64,000 bases of DNA from Adiantum capillus-veneris (taxonomy: Eukaryota > Streptophyta > Polypodiopsida > Polypodiales > Pteridaceae). Shown here one piece after another: positions 1 through 10,389 of the stretch. The stretch spans positions 75,907,410 through 75,971,409 of the forward strand of contig CM043960.1 in NCBI GenBank assembly GCA_014529385.2. The letters are read 5' to 3'. The first letter of the stretch is position 1. Every line of letters begins with the position of its first letter. The notes beneath the pieces were generated by a model, which was given only the letters and a program-made list of their open reading frames with translations, was not told the DNA's origin and made no database searches. A program made the translations under genes and the position numbers.

Positions 1-500
1 TCCCACGAGCTTCTGAGTGAGTTTTCTTGCAAACTATGTGTTTATTTTGCGAGTTTGTCATACTAGTAAGTTCACAGGGAGTAGAGCTACACATTAGGAT
101 CACACAAGTTGAGAGTTGGTGACCTATAATAGACTTCCTGTCTTCATATACGTTTGCTGCACCAAGTGGTTATGGGCAGGATATAGGGTCAGAGTCCATA
201 GGGTAGTGACGTCTAGGTAAGTAGAGTAGCCCCTGTGAGTTTTGAAGCAATTCAAGGACTTTTGGTCTTGATTTTGGTAGTGTAAATGTCGTAGATTGTA
301 TTGCACTCGCAAGCACATAGGATGTACGGATTTGATTTCCTCAAGGAGTGATTATCTTAGAAGGTCAAGTAGGTGATTGACAACCATCTATTTGCTTCCA
401 TGCGCCTGCGGCTCGACTTACGTACGTCCTTGGCCGACATTTTGGTATGGTTTTTTAGTTCTTGTTATGCTAGCATCTTCTTACGGCATATCTACCAACA
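1..500 (+). mobile_element. Partial LTR, right end only
   Basis: The stretch ends in ...CCAACA at 500 and is followed after one base by a primer-site-like sequence, which is how a 5' LTR joins its internal region. The left end lies outside the window. No protein similarity is recognisable here; the short minus-strand ORF at 124-318 looks like chance. The element class is inferred only from the primer site. Confidence 0.5.
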
Positions 501-501
501 T

Positions 502-516
502 TGGCACCGTTGTTAG
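502..516 (+). other. Primer binding site, tRNA-Asp type
   Basis: TGGCACCGTTGTTAG lies one base after the LTR end. Plant Tat/Athila gypsy elements typically use TGGCGCCGTTGCCGG, complementary to the 3' end of tRNA-Asp; the site here matches that with a few changes. It marks the start of an internal region whose coding part is not in the window. Confidence 0.5.
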
Positions 517-980
517 AGACGAGAGCCCTAGGTAGATGACCTTAGACTAGTCCTACAAGGTAGAAGTCTCTCTAGTTCATCAGAGTCTTCTTATTTTATT
601 TTATAGGTAGAATCCAGAAGTTGGACTCTTGAGATTTAGGATAGGTGCTAGGGAGCGTGTGACTTGCCTGTATTTTCTACCATAGGTAGTATTAGTCGTG
701 TTTTAGTGTTTTAGTGTTGATGGTGTGATTGGTTTGTGAGATGATAAAAAAAATAGCTAGTCCGTGTGAGGAAATGAAGCGTTTTTCTAATTATAAATGC
801 AACACCCCATATGATGTGTAGGAGTAGTTGTAGATAGGACATGTTGATTATGATCTAGAGCTATTCATCACATATTTATTTTCTTATGTGCTTGTTTGCC
901 TTTAAAATCCTAGAAAAGTTTGATCTTTGGGAGAAAATACAAAAAACAAGCTTTTTGGAATATTTGTGCATGACTGAATA
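517..980. other. Internal leader remnant, no gene seen
   Basis: AT-rich non-coding sequence following the tRNA-Asp type primer site. It should be the leader of the left-most LTR element, cut short where element E begins. No coding similarity is seen, and the exact junction with the LTR of E could not be placed. Confidence 0.3.
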
Positions 981-1850
981 ATGCTAAGCACATAAGAAAG
1001 CTATATGCAAGAGATCTATTGATGGGGGCTTCTCACAAGCCAAGCTCCCATACCCCTCTTCTCTCGTCCCCACCCCATGAAAACCCCCTCTTAGGGAGGG
1101 AGTGATAAAAGGCATTGGAAAAAGTAAGAAAAAATAAAGTATGATTAGGTAAATATATGAGAAAGGTAAAATAGGCCACCTCATGCCTGCGGGGCAGCCC
1201 ATCCCCACCTTGCCTCCTTTTTCTTCACTGTTGCCCCGCCGTGTGTCCCTTTTCCTCTCCTCCACTCAAAAGGTCAACCCCTCTCTCTTTCCCTTGTCCT
1301 TTCTCCTTTCTCTCTCCCCTCAAGCTACCCCACCTCTCACCAATAATGCATTCTAACTCACCAATAATGCACCCTAACTCACATGCAACTTACCCTATCT
1401 TCCAAAATAGTATACCCCACCCCCCCTTTCTCTCTCCTATCATATTCCATGACCCAAATACCCCCCTCTCTCTCTAAAGGGCACCATGTCTCTTGTCTTG
1501 TAGCTAAATAACCTCCCCCACACTCACACACACTCAGTTTCACTGAAAAAGGTCCCCACAGACCCATCCCCACCCGGTGGTTACCTGATTTTTCTTGTGT
1601 TCACACACATCTGCACACAGATTCACCTCTGAACACACTCCCCTCTCTCCCCTCTTGTAATTACTTTATTCTCCATGTCACCTCTCACTTTTTTTCATCA
1701 GACCATCTCTCTCTCTTAGTCTCTCTCTCATGAGACTGCTGTTCTGGCACATATACACACAGCCAGACAAGTGGGGCCCACAGTCACATGGCCTATGTAG
1801 ATAATAATTTCTTCATTTCTAAATTCTAGAATTTCTCCCCCCTCCTCCCC

Positions 1851-1858
1851 TATATAAA
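1851..1858 (+). promoter_or_regulatory. TATA box of the element E LTR
   Basis: TATATAAA preceded by a C-rich tract and followed about 30 bases later by an A/C-rich start region. It is the best promoter candidate in this LTR and lies in the expected U3 position upstream of the primer site at 2630. Confidence 0.45.
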
Positions 1859-2334
1859 GAGGGGTCACCATCACACTAAATACACACACAACATCACCAA
1901 AGAGTACACTATGCACTGTGTGTGTCTAGTACACACACCCACACCCACACCATCACCATCACCGCAATCACCATGCTCGTCTAGAGCATGACCTCTACAC
2001 CCTTGGGCTATGGAAGATGAAGGGCAACTAAATGAAGGATGATGGCCATAACCCTCGTGCGAGTCTTCGCCATCAACTCCCACCTATACGCCATGTGCTC
2101 TACCACTCTCTCCCTTGTCATTCCCCTACCCTATGCTCCCCATTTCATCGCCTTATTCTCTAAATAAAGCTTGAGGTTTTGTGAGTATGTTTTCTTGCAA
2201 TGTTTTGCCCATGTGAGGTGTGCGGAATCGCCACCTAGTTTTGTGTTTGGAGTGACCTTGTGTATGTGTGAAGGGTGTGCGGATTCGCCATCCTTTTGTG
2301 GTGCCTAAGTACTAAGCCGCTATACCCCTCCCTC

Positions 2335-2335
2335 A

Positions 2336-2372
<37 letters not shown>

Positions 2373-2420
2373 ACTCTCTCTCTCACTCTCACTCTCTCAC
2401 TCTCTCACTCTCTCACTTGA
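2335..2420. repeat. CT-rich microsatellite
   Basis: Nearly uninterrupted CT/CA dinucleotides inside the downstream half of the element E LTR. An ORF across it translates as Leu-Ser repeats and is not a gene. Confidence 0.9.
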
Positions 2421-2629
2421 TCTCATTCCCTTTCCTCTTCATCATTACTCCCAAGCATACATCTCTCTTGGATGAAAACTTTCTTATGGTGGTGTGTTGT
2501 TTGCGTCCTAGCCGCTGAAGCTAGGTGGTGCCCCCTATTTGCTTTACCATGACAGGCTCAAGGCGCGTCATTCGGTCCCCGGTGTTTTAGAGGACGTCGG
2601 GGTTCGGGGTTCGCTTTGCTCCCGTCATT

Positions 2630-2697
2630 TGGTGCCCCAACGGAGGATCGAACTCAAGACCTTCAGTTTACAAGACTGAAACCCCTAAACTATTGTG
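2630..2697 (+). other. Extended primer binding site, tRNA-Thr(UGU)-like antisense
   Basis: The plus strand reads TGGTGCCCCAACGGAGG and continues as the complement of a tRNA well past a normal 12-18 base primer site. On the minus strand one sees a T-loop (GGTCTTGAGTTCGATCCTC), an anticodon stem TTCAG/CTGAA with a 7-base loop CTTGTAA (anticodon TGT), and an A-box-like TAGTTTAGGGG. The D arm is short and the 5' acceptor strand does not pair with the 3' side, so this is not a functional tRNA gene. Its position two bases after the LTR end identifies it as the primer site of element E. Confidence 0.6.
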
Positions 2698-2698
2698 A

Positions 2699-3400
2699 AT
2701 GGATGAATGGCTAGCAAGATTTTCTAATTGGACGAACGAAGAAGAAGAGCTCCAAGCACAACTAGACAAACTCCGCATCTCCATCGAAGCTCGAGTGCCA
2801 GGCGTAACGGTAATTGATTTGCAGTGGGAGAGTCGACCAACACGCCAAACTCAGTGGATATACATAGGCCGAGTGCCAAGAAGAAGAAGGAGAAGGTCGA
2901 AACTATATTCGCAACCTACAACCAACCCACAACAACAAGATGGAAGGAGCTCGGCACAATAGAGAATCAACACTATTTTACTTTGAGAATCGGGTAACTC
3001 AAGTCACCGAGGTAATTATCACAGTCAGTTTCCAAGTCGCACCTGATGCTACAGCACAGATAACGGAAGCATTGGCTCACACTCTCACTAGAGAAACTAG
3101 GGATCTACTGAGTTTGTTTCAAGAAAGAACACCACCCTCTCCCACAAGCTTGGACAGTGACTAAGAACCTCTAAGCTTCACATGAATCAGTACAACCTAC
3201 CTCAAGATAGATCACACATACCAACATGTGTACACTCAATCAAGGTAATACTGGACTTGAAGGCTCACTACCAGCACGTCATTGACACCATGCTGGGTGG
3301 GGAGTGGTTTTTTGAGGTTCTAGCATCAGATCAACCATTTGTCTTACCTTTGGTACAAGGCAATGTACCGTTTGAAGTTTTAATCTATGTCCTAGTATAA
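2699..3400 (+). other. Element E leader with three short ORFs
   Basis: Between the primer site and gag are three plus-strand ORFs: 2699-2962 (87 codons, Glu-rich helix then a run of Arg), 2940-3164 (74 codons) and 3182-3400 (72 codons). None resembles a known domain. They could be upstream ORFs, the decayed N-terminal part of gag, or chance. A position just before gag that holds three ORFs in succession favours coding ancestry, but only weakly. Confidence 0.3.
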
Positions 3401-3483
3401 GAGGGTATACACGCCTCCTTGTAAAGAAGAAAAAAACTTTTGCAAGTTAAGCAGTGTGTCTTTCTAGCTCTCTCTCAGTAATC

Positions 3484-5558
3484 ATGGCAAGTGTAGCATT
3501 TCCAACATTTAAAGGAAAGAAGGGGGAGGATTTGGTAACAGACTTCCTAGATGACTTTGAAGTAGCATGTGTAGTGAGCAACAAAGATACGGATGAATCC
3601 CAGGTTAGAATCTTTAAGCATCTCATGAAGCTAGAAGCTATATCATGGTACAATGCACTTCCACAAGCAACCAAGGATGATTGGGAACCCTTAAAAACCG
3701 CTTTTAAGAGGCGCTTTGGGGGAGGTACCACTTCAGAAAAGTTGTGGGACAAGTTGAGAGACTTGAAGCAGGAGGGTCTTTTAGAATATGCCACCTATGA
3801 GTCCAAATTTGTGGATTTGTGGGAACGGTGGATTGAGTCACTGGCAAGGGGGGAAGCTCCACCCGATTTCCTAAAAAAAGATCGGTTCACGCATGGCTTA
3901 TGGCCGCTTCTCAAGGAGAAGGTGAAAGGTAGATTCCCGGCTACGTACGAGTTAGCAGTTGAGATTGCTCTCCTTAAGGACAAGAAGCTGTGAATGAAAG
4001 CCAAAGAAACCGAGTCAACGGAAGCAGAAACATCGCGTCGACCAGCAACTACGACAACCACCATTCCACCACCACCACCGGCTCTTGGGGTAAGAGATGA
4101 CCAACAAGATATGTTGGCCCATATTACCGACCAACTGCAGAATTCGTCTATCCACTTAATACAGCAAGGGAGGAGTCAAGAAAGAGATCAAGACCCTAGA
4201 AGAGCATGACGACAAAACAGGGAGTATCATTGCTACAATTGCGGAGAAGACGGTCATGGTATGTACTACTGTCCCAAACCACGACAAAACTATAATAGAG
4301 GAGGTAGGAGGAACCAGTTGTCACCCCCTAGAGAAAGAACACCCCCACCCCGAGCACCACCCCCACCAACACAAATTCTACGTCCACCCCAGACACCACT
4401 ACAAGCATCCATTCCACCTCTTCCACCAGCCCCACCACCTGATCGCCCTGTAAACATCATAAGGCTAGAAGAGAAAGGAAAATCCATAGTAGTGGATCCA
4501 CCCAGAGCAAAGAAGAGGGAAAAGGGTAAGGAGAAGGTAACCTTTTTAGAACCACTTGAGGCCATGACTGTGAAAAGAGCTAGGAGGGAGAAAGCTACAC
4601 AATCAGATGATGAGAGAAGCATGAGAGGAGAAACTAGCAAGAGGCCATCCAAGCCACGACAGAAATTGGGCATCACCGACTTCCAGCTAGGGGAAAGTTC
4701 TAAGCCCTATGATCTAACATTGGATGTGGCAGAGCAAGGACCGAAGATTACATGGCCACAGCTGCTACATCTTGCACCTAAAGTAAGGCGACAATGGTCC
4801 AAAATGGTAAGTACAAGATGCTCCAAAACAAAGGTAGCCGAAGCAATTTCGGGTTGCAACATGGATGACATCCTTCCAATTGTCGACGTAAACATAAAAG
4901 GAAAGAGGGTTGGAAACACCTACATTGATGGAGGTGCACAAATCTGTGTAATGAGTGAAGCTATGATGCTTCGATTAGGGCTCGAGGTTGACAGGTCTTC
5001 TCCATGCAAGGCAAAGATGGCAAACAACGCAAAAGTAAAGTGTGTGGGTGTGGTAAGTGCCGTAAAAATAAAAGCTTTCAACACTGAGGTAGAGGTAGAT
5101 GTTTTTGTAATGCCTACTAAGGGGTAGGGCTATCCACTAATCTTGGGAAGGCCATGGTTGATGGCCATGAAGGCAAAACAGGATTAGGGTACTGGCCTTC
5201 TACGCATGACCGGTAAGAAAGGGGAGACAATCTACTACGACATGAGGATTGGCAAGCAGAAGCAAATGAATCTGGAAACATCGGCAGATGAAACCACTAG
5301 CGAATCTTCCAGTTCTGAGGAGGAGACCATATCCACCGACGAAAGTGACAGCTCCATTGATGTGATGGGTATCATTATGAAGGATCCACAAAGGGTAAGC
5401 ACAACTGGTGATCCATCACCAAAAGGGAAACCCAATGAAGAGGAGAGCAAATCACCTGGCCTAGGAGGAAGTAGGTTGAAGGGTATGTTGTCTACGGAAT
5501 TAACACTTGAGGAGAAAGATAGTTTTTTGCAAATGTTGATGGGATTTCCTAACCTGTT
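3484..5558 (+). pseudogene. Element E gag-protease (Ty3/gypsy, Tat-like), truncated
   Basis: One reading frame runs from the ATG at 3484 through the Gag domain, zinc knuckle and protease. It is broken by in-frame stops at 3991, 4207, 5125 and 5185. The Gag capsid-like region lies in the first 170 codons. A CX2CX4HX4C knuckle (CYNCGEDGHGMYYC) is at 4231-4272, followed by a proline-rich linker. The retropepsin core has YIDGGAQICVMS near 4921, where DGG replaces the usual DSG/DTG, and ILGRPW follows near 5140. A Glu/Ser-rich linker leads to MLMGFPNLF, which aligns with the KEFRDVFAW stretch that precedes reverse transcriptase in Tat elements. Similarity then stops at about 5558. The stops look like C-to-T decay of CGA or CAG codons. 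Confidence 0.8.
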
Positions 5559-6058
5559 CATTCTCATGTCATATATAACATCTACACCAAGTTTGGGCAT
5601 GTTTTGGTCATTATACACCTCATTTTATATCTTTAAGTGCCAAAAATACATTGTATGGCCTTGGACACATGAGCACTTCTCCAAAGTCAAATTTGAATAC
5701 ATCAGAGTGATGCAGACATCAAGAGCAAGCTACACATCAAGCCTAAGCCTAAGCCAAAAAGGCAACCATAGAAATCATATGTGTATGATGTCTAGACCCA
5801 CGAATTTGACATGCTGCAATACTTTTGATAGCCCCAGCACTTCTATCATATTTTTATTAGCTTGCCATCAAATTTTCATCATATTTGGATATCATTTGAC
5901 CTACTTTCACCCATATGACAAATTTTAAAGTACACAATTTACATTCTTGGCTTTTGATACCCAATTACAAGCTTAAATTCAATTTTGATGATATAGACCC
6001 TATACACATGCTATGGACATCCTATCATATGAGTTTCAAGTCATTTGGGCACAAAAGA
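5559..6058. other. No recognisable gene
   Basis: AT-rich sequence between the break in element E and the LTR of element A. The E reading frame stays formally open to 5928, but the peptide loses similarity to any retroelement domain, so it is treated as flanking DNA. The E truncation point is therefore at or near 5558. Confidence 0.4.
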
Positions 6059-6548
6059 TGTAAGGTCTGCAGCTTTCTAGTTGTCGGGAGTGAACTCAAA
6101 GCTTTAGGAGAAAGCATTGGTTATATAATCAGGTAAAAACACTATCTCAAAAGAAATTAAAAATGGTATTTTTGGAATCTTAAGCATAGCAAACCCCGGG
6201 CTAGAAATTTTCAGAATTAAATTCGGACAAAAACTGATCTCGCTAGTCCTTTTGGAAGATTCAATGTAAATTAAATTATTAAGAAAAATTGAATGGTTGC
6301 AGTAATCAGTTAAGCATAGACTTTACTAAAGGCCTCCCATATATTTTATAGATATTTACCAGATAGTTACCAATTAAGCAAAACATAGGTCAAAATTTAG
6401 CAGATTTGATTTTTAAAGTTGCAGGTGATGGGAGGGGTCATCACTGATCTTCCAGGGACATTAATAGTAGCAGCGGGTGCTAGGTGAGTTGTAGGGTTGC
6501 CTTGGGATACAAGCTACTTCCATTTCCAGCCTGGAGTGCCTAGAAACC

Positions 6549-6556
6549 TATAAATA
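6549..6556 (+). promoter_or_regulatory. TATA box of the element A LTR
   Basis: CTATAAATAGG, a strong plant TATA sequence, is followed about 30 bases later by TTTCACTCAGACTC, a plausible start region. It lies 490 bases into the LTR, consistent with the U3/R boundary. Confidence 0.55.
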
Positions 6557-7189
6557 GGACCCCTTGCTTCACAATTTCACTCAGACTCGGAGTCCTGGCC
6601 ATTTCTCTCTCACATAGAGAGAACTCTACTCAAAAATCACTAGAGAGAAAAAACTCTAGCTGATTATTCACGTTAATTAGCCTAATCCCTTTTTAATTAG
6701 CAAAATTATGCTAATTTACCTCTATATTCTTAATTGATTAATTAATCAAGAAGGTAGCTCTCCAAAAATTAATTAATTTCGTTTTTGGAAGCCGTTTCCT
6801 ATAAGTTTTTTTTGTTTCATATGGGTTGTCTTAAACTTATTTACAATCTAAATTACTCTCTTAATTCTTAATATTTTGTTGATTACTTAGATTAAGATTA
6901 GGGATATTAAAATAATTAATTATTAAGCCATATTAGGATTGATATTGATCTTTTTGGTCTTAAATTAAGGATAATTATACTAATTATACTTAGAGTAGTA
7001 TAAGATAATTATGAGAGCTGTATAAGACTATTAAGAAGCTAAGAAAATTATCACTTAAATTTTTGATTGATTTATGTAATTAATTAGGTAGAAATTAGAT
7101 GTTTTAAATCAAAAATTTGATGGGAAATCTACTTAATTAACTCAAGTATTCTTAAGTAAATTATCACAATTAGAAAATACTATTAGGAA

Positions 7190-7740
7190 CACAAGGTAAA
7201 TTAGTCATTGACAAATAAATAATTCAAGTATTTACTTAAGCTAAAACTAGATTTTTTGTTTAAAAATAAAAGGGGAAAATGAGTAAATCATGTTAGATAA
7301 TTAAATTCTATTTACCAAAGTTAGTTTAAATCATAAGTAAGCCATGATAATTATGTTAAGGTCATAAAATTAGTCATTATATTTATCTAAGCCAAAACAG
7401 ACTAATTATTGCTGAAATTCAAAGGGGGAAATTAACTAATTATGTTTTAATTATCAGAGTTATTTCACATCATAAGTAAGCCGTGATAATTATCTTAAGG
7501 TCATAAAACTAATTTAGATATTTATCTAAGCTAATACATACTTATTATAGCAAAAATTAAAAGGGGAAAATTAGCTAATTAAGTTAGATAATTAAGTGCT
7601 AATTTTCAGAGCTAATTTACATCATAAGTAAGCCAAGACAATTAGCTTAATGTCAAAAATTTAATATAGCTATTTATGTTAACCTAAACAAACTAATTTT
7701 AGTCAAAAATGGAAGAGAAAAATTAGATCCCATTATCTAT
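7190..7740. repeat. AT-rich imperfect tandem array, about 140-155 bp period
   Basis: About four units share the landmarks AAAAGGGGAAAA (7261, 7420, 7555 and a variant near 7705) and TCATAAGTAAGCC (7331, 7470, 7622). Unit spacing is 139 to 156 bases. The array is non-coding and sits in the LTR/leader of element A. Confidence 0.7.
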
Positions 7741-8199
7741 CTGTGATAAAAATACCATAATTAGTTAGTTTAAGTAATTATAATTGATCTTAAACCCTAG
7801 TTTTATCTAAAGATTAATTAGGATAAATAGAATCTACTATCAAAAGTCTCTAGAAAAATTACTGTCAGTGTAAACCATTGGTTTAAAGTTGAGGAAATTC
7901 AATCTTTAAGATAAAATGAAATAATAAATATTAAGCTTAAAACAAGCAGATGGCAAGCTTAATAAAGATGGAGAAATTAGAAAAAAGATGTATAACTTTA
8001 TAAGAAATATATGGGAGCTTATAAATCCCTTAAGCAAGCTAAGATAAAGATATATTGTCCATATAAGCAAATAAGAGATTACTAGGTCAAGAATTTACCA
8101 ATTTAACCTTGATTGGGTTAAGATTGATACAAAGGTTAAGTCTAGCTTCGGATAATTTACCTAATGATTAGACATTCTTTTTTATAAGGATAAGAAGTT

Positions 8200-8222
8200 A
8201 TGGCACCTAAAAGGACCCGAAC
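8200..8222 (+). pseudogene. Element A gag, first fragment (start codon)
   Basis: ATG at 8200 begins a basic peptide, MAPKRTR, cut after 23 bases by element B. The frame resumes at 17031 when B (8223-17025) and one 5-base flank are removed. This is the start of the element A Gag protein. Confidence 0.55.
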
Positions 8223-10036
8223 TGTAACATTTAATGGTCAACTAACTTGTCTGTAGCAGACAATAGCATGAACATAGTGAACATTTCATTAGAATAGCTT
8301 CCTAATGAGAATACCAAGAGTGCTTGGGTGGAGAGAGAGCAACAAAAAGTATAACACCTAGTTAGATATCATGAATAATACTTCAAAAAGAGAGATAAAT
8401 TAAGCAATTGACAATAGTTGACGACCGGATTTGCATGGAGCTAGTCCCCCCTCCAAAAGGCTTTGTATTATGGTTTCTCCCATCAAGAGAGACATTTTAC
8501 AATACAATTCTTTGTGTTCCTTCAATACTAGCTAGTGCAATGAAGATGGAAACTTTATGCACTAAGCAAAACACTTATAAAACACAACATCAATTCCCTC
8601 ATGGTCTCAAGCCCAAGACCTCACACACCTTCGACGATGGTGAGAGCTAGCGAGGTATGAGAGTAGATTGAGAGGAAGAAGGAGTATTCTTACGAGAAAG
8701 ATGTACATCTCCTCACATAATCACTCATATTAGCATATCTTAGCTTAGTAATTAGCATGGTAGAGGATATGAGCATGCATTGAAGCTTGGCTCTTGGTTG
8801 GATTTGCATCACAAAGCCAAGAGTTGTTAGTGTAGGCCTCCCTTCTCACCAGCTTGGTGAGAGCTAGTGAGGTATGAGAGTAGATTGAGAGGAAGAAGGA
8901 GTATCCTTACAATAAAGATGTACATCTCCTCACATAGTCACTCATATTAGCATAGCTCAGCTTAGTAATTAGCATGGTAGAGGATATGAGCATGCATTGA
9001 AGCTTGGCTCTTGGTTGGAATTGCATCACAAAGCCAAGAGTTGTCAGTGTAGGCCACCCTTCTCACCAGCTTGGAGTAGGTGGTAAGCTTTCCATTAAAG
9101 CTTGAGAAGGAGAGAGAGAATCTTCTTTACTCCACAGATGAGATTGTGTGAGTGAGTGTGTGATAATTCCTTGGAAAAATCAGTCCCCTCTCTCTCTTGG
9201 TTGACCCCCCTTGCTAAATGCTCATGCTACAGCCCTATTGGACCTCCCTAGGCCTAGCCAATGGAAATTAAGCAGCATAAGTGATAGCCTTCTGACATGT
9301 GTTCCCCTTTCCCCTTTTGTGAGAGCTTTAGGAGTTTAATAAATGCAACTAAACTCTCATTGGACCCCTTTGCCTCCTGGCCAATAGGAATCAGGCAAGC
9401 CATTGGGCTGTTGAATGCTCATTGGACCCCTTGAGAGACTGTCCAATAGTCTTCTAGAAGCTTAATTCTTATTGTTTCTTTTATTAAGTGTTTTTAAATT
9501 AATTAAACTAGATTTACTCTAGCCTAATTCTCATTGGTCCACCTCCAAGGCCATCCAATAGAATTTGAGTACACCTTGTAGGCATCTGGGCTAGGGAGCT
9601 GACATGTGTCCCTCTTTCCCCTTGTGTACAAATGAAGCTTGTGAGTGTGTGTGTGTGAGTTTCTCTCTCATGGCCTACTTGCAAGGCTCACCCCCTCCTA
9701 TGTAGGGATTATGAAGACTTTTTGTGACACACACAAAGCATCCAATTCCCCTAATGTTTGACCTTTGGACACAACCTTTGAATTTTGGAACCTTAGCATT
9801 TTGGAAGTCTTAATGGGCTAAACCTTAGGGTCTTTTAAGCCTATCGTTGCACATTGCTCTTTTGCAGATGGCCCCCCCTTTGGATCCCTATTTTCCCTCC
9901 TTTGGATTCAAATTGTGGCCGGTCTGCTAGCTTAACCATTATTCTAGCTTTTTCTCCCCTGTCACTTCCCCATATTAAATTATCAATTTAACATGATAAA
10001 ATCATTTAGGAGAATTAGATTTTGATTATTATGACA
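8223..10036 (-). repeat. Element B 3' LTR
   Basis: 1814 bases, about 220 longer than its partner at 15433-17025 because of an internal tandem duplication at 8641-9074. The inner edge at 10036 is followed on the plus strand by TTACCTCTTTCTGAAA, the reverse of a purine-rich tract equivalent to the one before the C 3' LTR. Confidence 0.85.
8641..9074. repeat. 217-bp tandem duplication inside the B 3' LTR
   Basis: Two copies starting TGAGAGCTAG at 8641 and 8858 run through the same landmarks (GGAAGAAGGAGTAT, AGATGTACATCTCC, AGCATGCATTGAAGC). The other LTR of B and both LTRs of C have one copy, so the duplication is specific to this LTR. Confidence 0.85.
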
Positions 10037-10389
10037 TTACCTCTTTCTGAAATCAGAGTCGTCCTCGACTATGGGGTACAGAAGATAAAGCATGTTCTTT
10101 AGTCTTTTTTCCTAGCGGGTAGAGGATCCCTATGTTACCCTACAACATCGTTCCAGAATGGATGACTTGTCCATTTGGCGCTTGAGAGCCTAAGCTGCCA
10201 CAAGCATGTCTACACATTAGTCCTATAAATCATCCATAGTAGAGTGACAAGGTCTACTTGGTGTTCGGGAGACGTCGTCTCCACAAACTTGATCTAAGCA
10301 TGCATACTACTTCATTTTTGTGCACAATAAAGAAAAAGAGAGTCTTATAAGACAAAAACTTTGTTCATTTTTAACATTTGTACATTTGC

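Larger units (their letters stand above)
981..2627 (+). mobile_element. 5' LTR of element E (left boundary approximate)
   Basis: This pyrimidine-rich stretch has an LTR layout: a TATA box at 1851-1858, an AATAAA motif near 2163, a CT microsatellite, and a terminal CA at 2626-2627 followed two bases later by a primer site. The left end was not found because no second LTR copy is in the window, so 981 is only a working limit. The short ORFs inside it (around 1241-1477 and 2275-2475) are encoded by simple repeats and are not treated as genes. Confidence 0.45.
6059..8199 (+). repeat. Element A 5' LTR plus leader
   Basis: Starts TGTAAGG at 6059 and contains a TATA box at 6549. It is very AT-rich downstream, with an imperfect tandem array at about 7190-7740. 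It reaches to the gag ATG at 8200. I could not find the LTR right edge: no initiator-tRNA or tRNA-Asp type primer site is seen. No coding sequence is recognised here. Confidence 0.5.

Noticed and set aside
2275-2475. 66-codon plus-strand ORF
   Set aside because: Mostly Leu-Ser repeats translated from a CT microsatellite.
2630-2697. Possible tRNA-Thr(UGU) gene on the minus strand
   Set aside because: The acceptor strands do not pair, the D arm is deficient, and it begins exactly two bases after an LTR end, so it is a primer-site feature and not a gene.
4290-4676. 128-codon minus-strand ORF
   Set aside because: Antisense of the proline-rich Gag linker of element E; Gly-rich by composition only.
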